Source: Gambelia wislizenii (Eukaryota; Chordata; Lepidosauria; Squamata; Crotaphytidae). Taken from it: 64,000 bases of DNA. The translations under genes were made by a program, and so were the position numbers. Of this stretch, positions 12,555-24,412 are shown one piece after another; within the stretch, counting starts at the first letter, position 1; each line of letters opens with the position of its first letter. Where the stretch lies: the NCBI GenBank assembly GCA_030847615.1, contig JAUMIR010000001.1, forward strand, positions 291,736,187 to 291,800,186, in the 5' to 3' direction. The notes under the pieces were generated by a model, which was not told the origin of the DNA, ran no database searches, and saw only the letters and a list, made by a program, of their open reading frames with translations.

Positions 12555-12798
12555 TGTTGTTGTTGTTGTTGTGTGTTCAAGTTGTTTCTGACTTACGGTG
12601 ACCCTAAGTGAACCTATCACAGGTTCTTCTTGGCAAGATTTGTTTAGAGGAGGTTCGCCATTGCCTTCCTCTGAGGCTGAGAGAATCTGACTTGCCCAAG
12701 GTCACCCAGTGGGTTTTCATGTCTGAGCGGGGATTCGAACCCTGTTCTCCAGAGTTATAGTCAAATGCTGAAACCACTACACCATGCTGGCTCTCCTC
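12555..12798 (-). mobile_element. Sauria SINE, full length
   Basis: On the minus strand it begins GAGAGCCAGCATGGTGTAGT, a tRNA-derived head with the pol III A box; the B box region reads GGGTTCGAATCC. The body contains CACTGGGTGACCTTGGGCAA. The tail ends in the BovB-like GTCAGAAACAACTTGAACAC and a CAA microsatellite. A duplicated AGGAAATGCC at 12545-12554 and 12799-12808 is the target site duplication. Confidence 0.92.
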
Positions 12799-12888
12799 AG
12801 GAAATGCCAGACAGACCATATTTTTCAGATGACAGATAATTTAAACCGTGGATACCAGTCCCACATATAAGGCAGGGGGCAACCTGTA

Positions 12889-15800
12889 TTTTCTTTCCTT
12901 CCACCACCACCCTGGGAGTCTTCTGCCAAGGGTTTTTTCTCTGCTGCTCCCACAGGATTGCAGTGCTTTAGAAACTGTTGCAAGTCGTAGGCTAATATAA
13001 AATGCATGGTAAGAAATTCATGGGCTCTCAGGGAGCATGAGTTCCTGCTAAGTACCCTGTGTATTTCAGCCACGGATACAGATTGGTGGATAGCAGCTGT
13101 TGAGGCCTAAAGCTTGGTAGAAGGCCTGTCACTGACCTAATGCTGGACCAGCAGCAAAGAGTGGAGTAAAAATGGCCTCCCAGAATTCTGTATCCTATAT
13201 ATGGACAGCAAAATTGAGAGTAATATTTTTCATTAATATTCTCTGAGTAGATAAGGAATTCTCTCAACTGTTTCATAAGGATGGGGTGCCCCATCCTTAG
13301 CAGCAGCAGCATGGCCTCATTCTGTATTCAATCAGGTTTATTCATCTATTTCTTCAAGAAGAAACAACATAATTTAGCATCATTCCAGGACCTTGATATT
13401 GCTATTAGTTGCCCCGCTCCCACTTATATGTAGAATGTTCTTCAAAATGGCTCTCTGCGTGGGATCAGGGGAGAGGGGGCAGAAAATTATCAGAATCTTC
13501 TCTGAAAAATTTCTTCTGAGGAGCTTTAGCCCACATTTATGAAAATGGAATGGAGGCAGGCATACTTACTGGGGTAGTTAACGGCTTTGAAGATTCTAGA
13601 TGCTAATTGCATCTATCTTTTGGATCTCTGGACTTCTAGTTGCTAAACACATTTTCACTCTAAACAAAGGGTGTGGGAAGGGTGCACCTTGTTTTAGAAG
13701 AGAATTGCACTTCTCCAAGGAGTGCAGGTCTCTATAAAACAAGGCAAGTACTCACTGTACGCCCTGTTTTAGCATACAAATTAATTTGTTTCTGCTGCCG
13801 CACTGCTGAATTCTGGTGGTATTCCCATTGAGAAGTGGGAAATTGCCCCAGATTGTGACTGTTTCCTAGTGGGATGAGTGCTGGAAAGAGCAGATTGTGG
13901 ACTCTTGTATTCTCTTTAGAACTGCTGGCTCAGACTTGTGATTTATTGCCATTGGGGCCCCTCCCATTGGGAAGTAATTGATCACCCCAGAGGGCCCTAA
14001 AGTGCTGAAGAAGAGTCTGGAATGATTATCTCTGAACCTGTTTGAGAGTTTCCTGATGGTTTCAGAGCAACAACTCTCTCCTATTCCAGAAAGACTGATA
14101 AAATAACTTTTCCAGGTCCTCGGAAACCAACCTCTGCTGCCCAGTCAGTTTTTAAAGAGAAGAGGGGAATGTGTTTGAGGATCTGGAGGGCTAGCTGAAA
14201 CAGATCTAGGAGACCAGACTGGGTGGAAGAGTGGTTTCACATTTTATTGCAAAACAAGTTCCCCACCCCCCATTTTTAAAAACCTCAGCTCATTTTTAAC
14301 CATTCTGAGGTGAGTGAGGTGGGTAGACATAACCCTGCTGCGTGTATAGTTCATGCACGCACACACACACAGATCTACCATTGCATGTTCAGATGTGGAC
14401 TCCTAAAGTGTAGTACACAAAATCTAGTGCCAATTAAAGTATCTTTTGTCAGGCTTGCATGGGCCTGATAACAAATGTGATTCATCTGGGATGTATACCT
14501 GTTGTACTAACAGACTCCTTAGTTAGCTGCATTGGTTCAGTGTCACATGTTACCTTACAGTGAGCACAATGTGAAAAACAGAACACATATTTCCAGTGAT
14601 CTGTTTGTTAAAGGGGGGGGGCATATGCTTTAGCATGTGGTGTTTTGTTTTTTTTAAATTTATGGGTGTTGCCACAGTTCAGCAGAACAATTTCTACCTT
14701 ATATTTTGCAAGTCACATACTTCACCTGGGTTGGTTTTGATCACATGAGCAGGGATGTTTACTGGTGATCTAAGTGCTCCACCTGCCTTTCAGTTTGTTT
14801 ACCAGGAAATCAAGATGTGCAAACTGCAGGAAGTACTATTTGACCCTCTCCGGCAGTATCTCATTACAATAATTGCTAATCTCTGAATAAGACAGCCATG
14901 TTTTGTGAGTAACATAGGGAGAGAGAGGTTGTGTTAGAGAGATTTTTAGGTGTTTCCACAAATAGAATGTTGTAAATGCTTGCTTTGGATTATCCTTCCT
15001 TGATAGCTTTTGATAATAGACATCTGCTGACCTCTGGGGTCAGTAGGGCTGGGATGCAATAGTGTGTGTTCTTTCATTCCTCTTAACTGGGGGGAAAAAG
15101 AAATATCACGGCTTGTTGTTTTGGAGAGCTGTCACTGTTCTGTATCGAAAGGATAATGGCTACTTCCTGATTAAACCACTATCCACAGTAAGCTGTTCAT
15201 ATTACATCTCTATTCGCCTGTGAAGGGAAGAGTACTCAGTGTTTTCCTTTAAAAAAAATAACCAGGGAATTGTTAGTTTAAAATGTTTATGGAATGTGGG
15301 TTAAAAGCTTTCATTTCAGAGGAGTGTTTTCCCTGTTTTGTATTTTTCTTAGTGTAAGGACATTGTTAGTACTTAAAAGCTGAAGGAATATTTTAATACA
15401 TGCATCTGTGAGTTTACCTTTATGTTGTTATGTTTAAATTATGCGTTGTAACTTTTGGATTAAGGATATAAATATTTGAGGCAGTATATTCTTGGGAAAG
15501 GAAATGCCATATATTGTTAGGAAAAATAAGTGACAAATGTTTTCCATATTATGTGAGCTAAAGAAACAAAAGGCAGTTAACTATGTTGTCATCTGTGGAT
15601 TATTATTATTGTCTTGCACATCTGTTTTTCTTTTGGACTAAAGCACAATCCATTTTTAAAATTAAGTTTACAGTACTTTTTACATAGGTTGTTGTGCCAA
15701 CCTTTCTTCTATATATTGCATTGTATTGTGTAAGTAAAGATTTAGAAAAATAATGTAAAATATATATAAAATTTAACTTTGGTAATGTCAGTATATTGTA

Positions 15801-16198
15801 CACTATTTTGCTTCTCCAAACATAAGTTGGAGTCAAGCCAAAATTAATTTTGTTTCATTGACTTCAATAAGAAATATTCAAGCATATCCTTATTCTCTTA
15901 TTAAAATCAGCAGGGATTACTTAATTTTGGTTTAGTTGTGTTTATAATTTTAATATTTTTTATTAGATTTGTGTAGCAAAAACCAATGGCATGAAGGTTG
16001 AGGGTCAAATATTAACTGCTTGGCGGGGTCAAATGCCAGTTCTGATACCAGCTTCAAACTACGAACTGAAAAAAAATACAAAAAAGTCATAACTTTATGA
16101 AAAATAAATATTTGTCACCAAGAGGTGGTGTATAACCAAATTAAAATGAATGACTATTTAAAATTGCTTGATTAACTACATAATATTATGTATATGTA
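12889..16198. other. Long non-coding stretch
   Basis: Over 3 kb with no recognisable gene, RNA or repeat family, apart from a short CA repeat near 14358-14370. The sequence is of mixed composition and could be intron, intergenic DNA or very old repeats. Confidence 0.45.
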
Positions 16199-16463
16199 TA
16201 GTAGGACCCCCGTATCCACTGACTCATTATTTCTGATTTATTATAACTGATTCAGTTATTCACAGGACGCAAAACAGCACAGCTACCATAGAGTCTTCCT
16301 AGAAAATGTGTTCTCTCTAGCCATTTTAGGTCCTCCAAGGCAACTCTATGGTATTTTAAACCAGAAGTCCCATTATTTTCAATGGTGTTTGCTATTAGCC
16401 ACGGTTTTTGGTATCCATGGGGCCCCCCAGAACAAATCCCCAGCGGATACAGGGGTCCTACTG
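16199..16463. mobile_element. Tigger-like MITE
   Basis: The left end TAGTAGGACCCCCGTATCC and the complemented right end CAGTAGGACCCCTGTATCC are inverted repeats. TA lies on both sides (16197-16198 and 16464-16465). Interior phrases such as AGCCACGGTTTTTGGTATCC are typical of these elements. Length about 265 bp, non-coding. Confidence 0.8.
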
Positions 16464-16465
16464 TA

Positions 16466-17344
16466 CTTCAAAGGGAAATAAGTGTGATTGAACTCAAATT
16501 GGAACAAATGTCAGATTAAACATGTGGATCTTCTTAGATTGTAAAAGTAGATGGTGAGAGTTTTTTTATGTAAGTGAGGGTACCATGATAAACCAACACT
16601 GGATATAGTTGTTGAGAGGCTGGTAAGCAAAGAGGCTAAGTAGATAGTGCCAAAGTTCATAATTACCTGGTTGAGAATGTGAATTTGTCCAGCTGATAAT
16701 ATAAAATGAAATTCTGCAGATGTGCAGTTGATATTTGGGGTGACAAGACAGGTGTAGATGGCTATGCAAAAATTATTTAATGTAACTCTTGATGAAACTT
16801 TGGTTCATGAACTATGATCAGTTCACCAGACTAACGTTCATACGATAGATACCTTCTCTCTGGTGAGTTCCCTCAATTGTTTTACCTGGTTGCTGTCCCT
16901 GCATATCTTAGATCTTGTTCTCGGGGTGGGTTCATTTTGGCAGGGCCTTGGAACTCTCATTTCCAATTATCCCGCAGCCACGGAAAATGGTGGCAACCAC
17001 ATTTTTTTTTTAAGGAAGCAACAACATAAGTCAAATATGTGATGTATTACCAACATGTATGTCCAGACAGTATGAACTAGAGAAAAATTCTTGGAAACAG
17101 ATAAACCCATATACGTTCAAAAAAATCTTGTAAATACTGAGCTAGTTCCAAACTGAACTGAGTGAGTTTGCCTATTGCTAGTTGCTAGTGCTAAAAAACC
17201 AAGGTTGGATCCAGTATTCTTTTTTTGTTCATGGAAAAGGTTCACCCATGAAGGTTTAGTGGGAATCCATTTGGTCTTCCTTTAAAAATATATATATATT
17301 CCTCCCCCCTCTTGTCTACAGCTATCCAGGTCACCTCTCACACT
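16466..17344. other. Non-coding stretch
   Basis: Nothing recognised; a short TA repeat lies at 17287-17300. Confidence 0.4.
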
Positions 17345-17352
17345 GTTCAGGA

Positions 17353-17743
17353 TAGGGTTACCAATCTGGATCCAAGTGGGGGCTCCTGTAAGTTTAATTT
17401 TGGAGTAGGACAAGGTACCATAAACTTCTGTCAAGCTGTACTGAGGTACCTGTCCTCCTCCCTCATGTTCCAAACCCCATCTTCCAACTGCAGCCATCCC
17501 CTCCAAACATGGCAAATGCCTTGCCAGCGGAGGTTGAGGGAAAGAGCATGGAGGAATGTCTCACTGTGTTTCTGTTGTGAGCACCTCTGTGCTTCCTTGA
17601 GCACAGTTGTGGTTTGGAAGGTAAGAGAGGACAGGTACCTTTGTCCCACTTGAGAGATCTTTATGGTACCTCAACCTGCTCCATAATCTCTTCAGGATTA
17701 AATCTACCAGAGCCCCTTCCTGTATCTAGTCTGGCAACCATAG
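17353..17743. mobile_element. hAT MITE with exact 8-bp duplication
   Basis: The octamer GTTCAGGA occurs directly at 17345-17352 and 17744-17751. The ends are TAGGGTTACCAATCTGGAT and, complemented, TATGGTTGCCAGACTAGAT. Inside, GGTACC-containing segments face each other in inverted order, so the element is partly foldback. An 8-bp duplication identifies hAT-type transposition. No transposase is present. Confidence 0.85.
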
Positions 17744-17751
17744 TTCAGGAG

Positions 17752-19676
17752 GATCATCAAGCGCTCCAGAGAGTGCAGTGAGAGGAAAATTAGTAAATAT
17801 CACATCCCTCCTTTCTCTTTGGAGATGCAGAGAGAAACTCATTTTCTAAGGAGAATTCATGGAATTATTGGATCCTAACCACTGTTTTTTAAGAGACTAA
17901 CTATGTCTAGTAGATTTAAGTATTGTTGTCATTCAGCATTCTATGAGAAACAGCTTTTGCACATATGTTAGGCATCATCCTTAAGCATAATATATCATGA
18001 TAACTGCCTGTATGTAGTATTGCCTGTTCTATTAAAATCTTGAACAGCATAGCATTGCATGTTAAAGTCCAGGATGTTAATCTTTACACTGTGGAACCTA
18101 CATACAGTTTATACTAGTATTATTTTGTTTTGTTGTTATTTGAGGTTTTCTTCTTTGATCTCAACCAAGGATTCACCACCTGTTTCATTCACTTCCAAAG
18201 TGAATAACATTAGCCTTTCCCTGCCATATTTTTAGAACAATCAGAATACAGTGGAATAGACTTCAAAAATCAATCACTATAATCCTTGTTATCATTTACC
18301 TTTCATGTTTTTTGTTATTTACAATTATAAAAGTTTAGAACGAAAATATAAAAGGGCTGCAAAAATCTACATAATACAACAAAATCTTGCAGTAACAATC
18401 TCTTAAATTGCCTGTGCTTTGTATGAAGGTGTTTGCTGTAGATAACCCAGAGAAGAGTCATTCTCCTTGTGTAGCCTCTCAAACTTTTTTTTATTATGTT
18501 AGTTTTAAATGAGTTGTGATACTATACAACTTTTCCCATCTTTTTTTTTTTAATGGATAGCTTCGCCCTAAGTTAAGAACAAGGTTGCCCTGCGTTACAG
18601 AAACAGACTGCCTATTGGCAAAGGTCTGGGCAGCTATTTTGTTGACGCAGTATAGTATGCTGTAAGTAAACAACAACAACAGTTGTCTCTTGTTTGGGGC
18701 AGTAGTTTCCAGATGCTAGTTCAGGACACATTTACAACTGTTTCGAATGCTTTTGTGTAACAAGAAGAAAACAAGCCGAATATTTGTAGGGATCCATCTT
18801 TAGTTTCTGAGGATTCTTAAAGGATGGAATCATTGAGTCATTAAACAATTTACTATGGAACAACAAAATGTAGAATTTTAACATTCCTTATGGAGATAAT
18901 GAAATTGATATATTAATTTAACCTTCACCTCCACCTAACATTTCAAAAGCAGAATTGGTTCTACACTTAGGTAGAGTTAGGCACTTGCTTCAGGTAGTTT
19001 ATTTTTTAGGTGTCATGAAAGAAAAGCAAATTGTTAATTGTTGATATAGATTTACTGCCAGGTACATGTGGGGTTTTCTGCTTTGGGTGCCAAAATAACT
19101 TGACCAGCCTTGGCTACTGTATATGGAAGATGGAGCAGTTAGGTCTCTATATTCTGTTCTTCCTCAAGTAGTTAAGTTCCAAGTCAGATCTATGTAGAAG
19201 AAATGTTTCTTCTTAAAAGGATAGCGTTTTTAAAGGGCTTGGATTATTGCTAAACATCTGAATTTCTGCTGCCCAGGATATTTTAAATTAGAGAAACCAC
19301 ACAGATTATTTTTTTAAAAAAGTAGTATTCAACATTGTCGTTTAGACCACCTATTTGGAAAGAATTTAGGCCAAGGTCCTGTACCTCCACTGTGGTAGTT
19401 ACACAGCAGGAGCAGGGGGAGCATATGACAGCAATAGTGAGGATAAGAACAAAAAGGCAGTGGGCAAGAAAGAATACATGGAACAGGCAATTTGTCCACA
19501 CCACGCTACCCTGCCTTATAGTGCCTTGCTCTGAGGTCCTCCCAAAAGCAGGCATGCAAGAAATAGGAACTCACCTATTTCTGCTGTCATTACTACTATG
19601 CTACCTGAGAACAGAGAATGTCAAATTGTTTACATAACAGACCAGTATGCAAGAGTTACGAAATCTGATATAGGAT
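17752..19676. other. Non-coding stretch
   Basis: AT-rich, no repeat family or gene recognised. Short poly-T runs near 18539-18553. Confidence 0.45.
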
Positions 19677-20405
19677 TTGTTGTTGTTCTTAACTGCCCTC
19701 AAGTTGACTGACTCATGGCAACCCTGTGAGTGGGATACCTCCAAGACCCCCTGTCCTCAACTGCTCTGCTCAGATCCTGCAGACTCAGGTCTGTGGCCTC
19801 CTTGTTTGAGTCTATCCATCTAGTGTGTGACCTTTCTTTCTTTCTCCTGCCCTCCACCTTTCCTAGCATTATTGTCTTTTTAAATGAATCATGCTTTCTC
19901 ATGATATGGCTGAAGCATGACAGTCTTAGTTTAGTCATCTTGGCTTCTAGGGAGGGCTCAGGCTTGATTTGTTCTGGGACCCATTTATTGGTGTGTGTTT
20001 TTTTGGCTGTCCACAGTATTTGTAGCACTCTTCTGTAGCACCACATCTCAAATGAATTGACCCCCCCCCATCAGCTTTCTTCACAGTCCAGCTCTCACCT
20101 CTGTACATGGTGATGGGAAACACAATGGTTGGACAATCCTAATCTTAGTGTTCAGTTTAATATCTTTGCACTTTAGTATCTTGTCTAGTTCTTTCATAGC
20201 TACCCTTCCTGTTCCTAGTCTTCTTCTGATATAGGGGAGACCTTTTGCTGTGCTTTCTGCAACCAGACTTGTTTATCTTGGATTGGCCTTTTTAGTCATC
20301 AGCACGCTTGCAGAAAGCGCAGGATGAGTCCTTCCTGAATCTTCATTTGCGAAGAAAAGCCAGATATATACCCTTCTCGTTCCTAGTCTTCTTCTGATAT
20401 AGGAC
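19677..20405 (-). mobile_element. BovB LINE 3' end, interrupted
   Basis: On the minus strand the C-terminal part of the BovB reverse transcriptase reads LEAKMTKLRLSCFSHIMRKH, TIMLGKVEGRRKK, TRWIDSNKEAT and SLQDLSRAVEDRGSW, followed by the BovB tail ending in CAACAACAA (19677 on). An upstream frame with IVQPLCFPSPCTE-like sequence continues toward 20200. A different LINE fragment (20236-20368) splits the upstream part. BovB is the RTE-clade LINE that supplies the enzyme to Sauria SINEs. The copy is 5'-truncated with stop codons and frameshifts. Confidence 0.88.
20236..20368 (+). mobile_element. Zinc-finger LINE 3' end inserted in BovB
   Basis: The segment with CTGTGCTTTCTGCAACCAGA, TCATCAGCACGCTTGCAGAA and TCCTTCCTGAATCTTCATTT matches the 3' ends of the LINE copies at 36540-36682 and 32611-32750. 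It is bracketed by a direct repeat of about 35 bp (20201-20235 and 20369-20403; core TCCTAGTCTTCTTCTGATAT) with about two mismatches, a clear target duplication. It encodes the end of the C2H2-like motif CAFCN..C....F..H...C. Confidence 0.85.
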
Positions 20406-20545
20406 CCTGCCCTTAATATATAAGTCCATAAGGTTTCTCTAATTGTGTAAACTCATGATTTAATATGTATCAATATAGTCAACATGCATATAGAAGTGGG
20501 ATCATACCTGATTACTTTATCTTGTCCTACCCTTACGTGCATTCT

Positions 20546-20612
20546 TGTTGTTACCTGTCACCAAATCAGTTTTGATTTATGGTAGCCTTATGAATGAGAG
20601 ACACCCAGCAGA
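20546..20612 (-). mobile_element. BovB 3' tail fragment
   Basis: TTGTTGTTACCTG followed by TATGGTAGCCTTATGAATGA is a BovB 3' terminus on the minus strand. It is very short. Confidence 0.55.
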
Positions 20613-21004
20613 CCCTGTTACAGGTTGAGTGTTCCTAATCTGGAAATCCAAAATCTGAAAATCTCCAAACCCCAAAACTTCTTGTCTCCAGCCTTTGAAG
20701 TGGTGGCTGCAGCACTCCTTCTCATTAATTTCTCAGATCTTCAGTTTCTCTCCACCCTTGCATCTTGTTTGTTCACTACTTGTGTTGTGTATGAGGTGCA
20801 AGGCTAGAAAAACTGAGGATCTGAGAAATTAATGAGAAGGAGTGCTGCAGAAGTGGGTGGCTGGTGGCAAAAGGCTTCTGTTTGCCACCATTTCACAGAT
20901 CCTTTTATCTCATACATAACATGAGTAATGAACAAATGAGACGCAAGGCTTGGAGAGAGATGTGAGGATCTGTGAAATGGTGGGAGGTGTATATGTATTT
21001 GTAG

Positions 21005-21240
21005 AGAGCCAGCGGAGTGTAGTGGTTTGAGCGTTGGACAACAACTCTGGAAACCAGGATTTGAATCCCTGCTTGGCCATGAAAACCCACTGAGTGACCT
21101 TGGGCAAGTCACACCCTCTCAGTTTCAGAGGGCGACAGTGGCAAACCCCCTCTGAACGAATCTTGTCAAGAAAACCCTGTGATAGGGTTGCCTTAGGGTC
21201 ACCATAAGTCATAAACAACTTAAAAGCACACAGCAACAAA
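21005..21240 (+). mobile_element. Sauria SINE, full length
   Basis: tRNA head GAGAGCCAGCGGAGTGTAGT; B-box-like GGATTTGAATCC; body CACTGAGTGACCTTGGGCAA; tail GTCACCATAAGTCATAAACA ending CAGCAACAAA. An ATATGTAT motif lies at both edges (about 20991 and 21240) and fits a target duplication. Confidence 0.9.
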
Positions 21241-21255
21241 TATGTATATGTATAT

Positions 21256-21439
21256 GAGAGCCAGTGTGGTGTAGTGGTTTGAGTATTGGACCAAGACTTT
21301 GGAGACCAGGGTTCAAATCCCCACTTGGCCATGAAAACCCATTGGGTGACCTTGGGCAAGTCACATACTCTCAGCCCTCAGAAAACTCTGTGAGGGTCAC
21401 CATAAGTTGGAAACAACTTGAAGGCACACAACAACAACA
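21256..21439 (+). mobile_element. Sauria SINE with internal deletion
   Basis: Head GAGAGCCAGTGTGGTGTAGT, B box GGGTTCAAATCC, body and BovB-type tail GTCACCATAAGTTGGAAACA ending in CAACAACA. About 50 bp between body and tail is missing compared with the neighbouring copy. Confidence 0.9.
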
Positions 21440-21515
21440 TACATGCAAATGCAGGTAGTCCAAAATCCAAAAGAAATCTGGTCCCAAGCATTTCAGATAA
21501 GGGATACTTAACTTG

Positions 21516-23021
21516 CATTAACAGTCCTGCCAAGGTCTTGCAACTACCAAGATCTTGCAACCTCATGGCTGTGGCTTCCTTTTTTATACATTCAGTATAA
21601 GTTGTCAAAAAAGCAAAGTTCCCCCATTGCAGGTACAATGTCTATGTATGTATAATTTGTATACGCATACACTCTTTCACAAATTATACTCAGCATGGAT
21701 AGAGGGAGATCATAGCACATGGGTGTTATCCTCCCATGCATGCGGGTGGTATGCATATGTTACATGTGTACAGTCCATCATGTTAATTTGTGATGTCATT
21801 GTGTTTGTGCCAACTATTATATTAATATTATTGGTTAGCTATTTAGCTACAGGAGATTGCTCCTTCTTTGTAGTCCTAAAGAGCAAGCTAATATGAATGC
21901 ACTCCTTCCTGTTTCTGTTCAAAATTTACTTCCTTGAATATGATAATTACAGTCTTTTTATTTGTGTCTTATCCTGGCCTGGCCTGAGTAACCACTGAGA
22001 CTTAACAATGTAGGATTAATCTAACAATTGAAAGATGTAAAGCTTGATTTAATACCTAGGGGAGGAAGAACAATGACTCTACTTCATATAACAACATCAA
22101 CATTTTGTGTTTTGAAAAATAGAATAAAAGGCTAAGCAACTGATTCAGACTAAGGTTTGCTGTAGCAGTTTTAAAAAGCTGCATAAAGAGCACGGCAACT
22201 CTGTTTTGAGTGCAGGAAACTAAACTTTTAGAAAAAGGAAAAAGATGTTAGCACATCATTGTTTGTTCGGACATTTCACAATTTAAATTACAGTTAAACA
22301 GCTATATACCACAGTCATCAGTCTGCTGACTCTGGAGACATTCCAGTGAAGTTACTGTACATAACTACTTCAGAGTAAGTGGCTTTGAGGCTGAAATCCA
22401 GCATTGTGTTTACTTTTTCATTGTGCCTTAATTTAAAACAGCATTGCTTTTGGAGAAGGGGAAAACATCTATAACTTTTAAAAGATATTTGCATCACACA
22501 GTCAAACAAGCCCTGTAAAATAAATGTATTTGGGTTCCTCTTCAGAGTTTTAAAACAGGGTGTGACCAGTTTTTAAAAGTAGTTGTGTGATTGCCTACTG
22601 GTAGGTTGCCTTACTAGCAACTAATGATTTCAGAACCAAAGGTAAGAATACTTATTCTTTAAAATATATATTTGAAGCTCCCCATTTATTTCTTACTGAT
22701 TGTGTGCAAATTTATTTGCAAGCTTCAGTAGGAATTTAAGTGATCCAACTAACTTGTTTCTGGGCTCTTTATGGCACTGGTTGCTGTACAATGATTTAAA
22801 GTTAATGTATCAGGAATTCATGAAGACTTGGAGCTTAGGGGTATGTTGAGGAGAGAACAGGTGATTCAAAGACCCTGTAGTCAGTTGTCAGTGCAGGGAT
22901 TTAAGGCCTTGTAAAAGCAGCTGGTTATGAGTTTTTCTTTGTAAATGTGCCTTCGCTGATTTGCAAAAGAAAAGAAAAAAAGAAAGATGCTGCCTTCTCT
23001 AATTATTTCTTACATGTTTTA
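21516..23021. other. Non-coding stretch
   Basis: No gene or repeat recognised. Confidence 0.45.
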
Positions 23022-23518
23022 GGGTGCTTTCACACTACACAACTACAGCACTTTGATTCTACTTAACTGACCTGACTGCATCCCAAGGAATCTTGGAATC
23101 TGTAGTTTGGTGATGTACTAGAGACCCCTTGCAGAAAATTCAAGGGTTCCATAAGAAGAAACCAAGAGCCTTAAGGCACTCTGAGGAAAAGCAGCAAAGC
23201 AGCAGGAATGTTCCAACTTTCCTGCTGCCTTCCTGCATGGTGTCAGTGTTCTTCTGGTATCCTTTCATTCCAGTCCCATGGGAACTGAGCTAAAACTGCA
23301 CCTTTTGCAAATGGGTTTTTCTGGATAACAAAAAGCCACAGGTTTACCTCGGTCCCTTATGGGACTGGAATGAAAAAACAATGACACCATGTGGGAAGGC
23401 AGCAGGAAAGACTGAACATTCCTGCTGCTTTGCTGCTTCTTCTCGGACTGCAGTAAGGCTCTCTTAAGGCAGTTAAAGTGGAATCATAGTGCTATAATTG
23501 TGTGGTGTTAAAGGGCCC
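23022..23518. mobile_element. Nested palindromic MITE
   Basis: The outer arms, about 50 bp, begin GGGTGCTTTCACACTACACA at the left and, complemented, GGGCCCTTTAACACCACACA at the right. A separate inner foldback of about 130-bp arms lies at roughly 23187-23450, with AAGCAGCAAAGCAGCAGGAA and TTCATTCCAGTCCCATGGGA in the left arm and their complements in the right. Flanks TTA and TTT could be a diverged 3-bp duplication. The outer half-element resembles the MITE at 34090 (AGCACTTTGATTCTACTT, GAATCTTGGAATCTGTAG). Confidence 0.75.
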
Positions 23519-23796
23519 TTTGTTAACAACTGTCTGAACTCAGTGTCCTCAAATAGTGATGTGTTTTTTCCTACCCTGCATCCTCTGTTTCCTTAATGCT
23601 GGGTGCTAGTTAATGAGCAGAAATAGCAAGGACTTAACAGATGAAAGACCTGTTGATAGGTTTCATAGTACAGAATATAACTACATAAACACGTGAAGCA
23701 ACTTGTTTGTCTATCCCAGAACTACAGTACTTCAGCTCCAAGATCCTTAGCAGGGCTATTAACCCACTTGAATGGGAAAGATTGTTTTCTACTTGT

Positions 23797-23831
<35 letters not shown>

Positions 23832-24312
23832 TTTTTTTAACAAGAGAGATGTGAGATTGAACCTTGAAGCTGAGATGGGGGAGACTGAATCTTGGAGCTG
23901 AAATGGAATGGATTTGAATGAATGGCCTCTTGGTACCTTTAGTATCACTAAACTACTGCATCATGTCAGCTATAAAGAAAGCAAAATGCTGTGAGAAACA
24001 AGCTGAGGCCCTGAATGTGATAGAGATATCTTGACAAAAGATATCTTGATGAGTGATACTAACAATGGACACCTAAATGTGCACAGAAAACAGCATCACT
24101 GTCTTCAAATCACGTTTCATGGTTGCACTGGAATGGGCCTTATTAGTGGCAGGAGATCTCTGATTTTACATGAGTGAGACTAGTCAAAGAACTGTTTCAA
24201 GCCTGGTTTAATATTACAAGATCAAAATCTGGCTAAGATCTAGATCTAGAAGAATATATTTGTCCTAAGCACTTTCTTTCTTTTAAAATCTCAAGTAACA
24301 AAGTGAAAGTGC
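23519..24312. other. Non-coding stretch with (TC)n
   Basis: A TC dinucleotide run followed by poly-T occupies about 23797-23838. Nothing else recognised. Confidence 0.5.
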
Positions 24313-24412
24313 TCTTGTTGTTATTTGCCTTCAAGTTGAGTCTGACCTATGGTAACCCTTTCATAGGGTTTTCTTGACAAGATTTATTTGGATGAGGTTT
24401 GTCATCACCTAT
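24313..24412 (-). mobile_element. Sauria SINE/BovB tail fragment
   Basis: TTGTTGTTATTTGCCTTCAA, then TTTTCTTGACAAGATTTATT, match the complement of the Sauria SINE 3' half. The tRNA head is absent. Confidence 0.75.

Larger units (their letters stand above)
11958..12886. mobile_element. Tigger-like MITE carrying a palindrome and a SINE
   Basis: Termini are CAGGTTTCCCACCATATCCA and, complemented, CAGGTTGCCCCCTGCC; both are followed inward by an ATCCATGG/ATCCACGG-type motif. TA flanks lie at 11956-11957 and 12887-12888. Two later insertions enlarge it: a palindrome at 12001-12351 and a Sauria SINE at 12555-12798. Between them, 12400-12554 contains diverged short duplications around GAAGTTACCATAG and GGAGGACCTAGGAAATGCC. 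Confidence 0.7.
20621..21515. mobile_element. Tigger-like element with two hairpins and two SINEs
   Basis: The left end CAGGTTGAGTGTTCCTAATC and the complemented right end CAAGTTAAGTATCCCTTATC are diverged inverted repeats; the left flank is TA. The interior has two adjacent hairpins: arms around CAGCACTCCTTCTCATTAAT (20707 and its complement near 20845) and around CCACCATTTCACAGATCC (20887 and its complement near 20983). Two Sauria SINEs (21005-21240 and 21256-21439) have inserted near the right end. No transposase frame. Confidence 0.65.

Noticed and set aside
21005..21439. Tandem tRNA genes
   Set aside because: The tRNA-like A and B boxes belong to Sauria SINE heads, with no complete cloverleaf.
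23634..23948. Glu/Arg-repeat protein on the minus strand
   Set aside because: It is a translation of the TC microsatellite and poly-T run.
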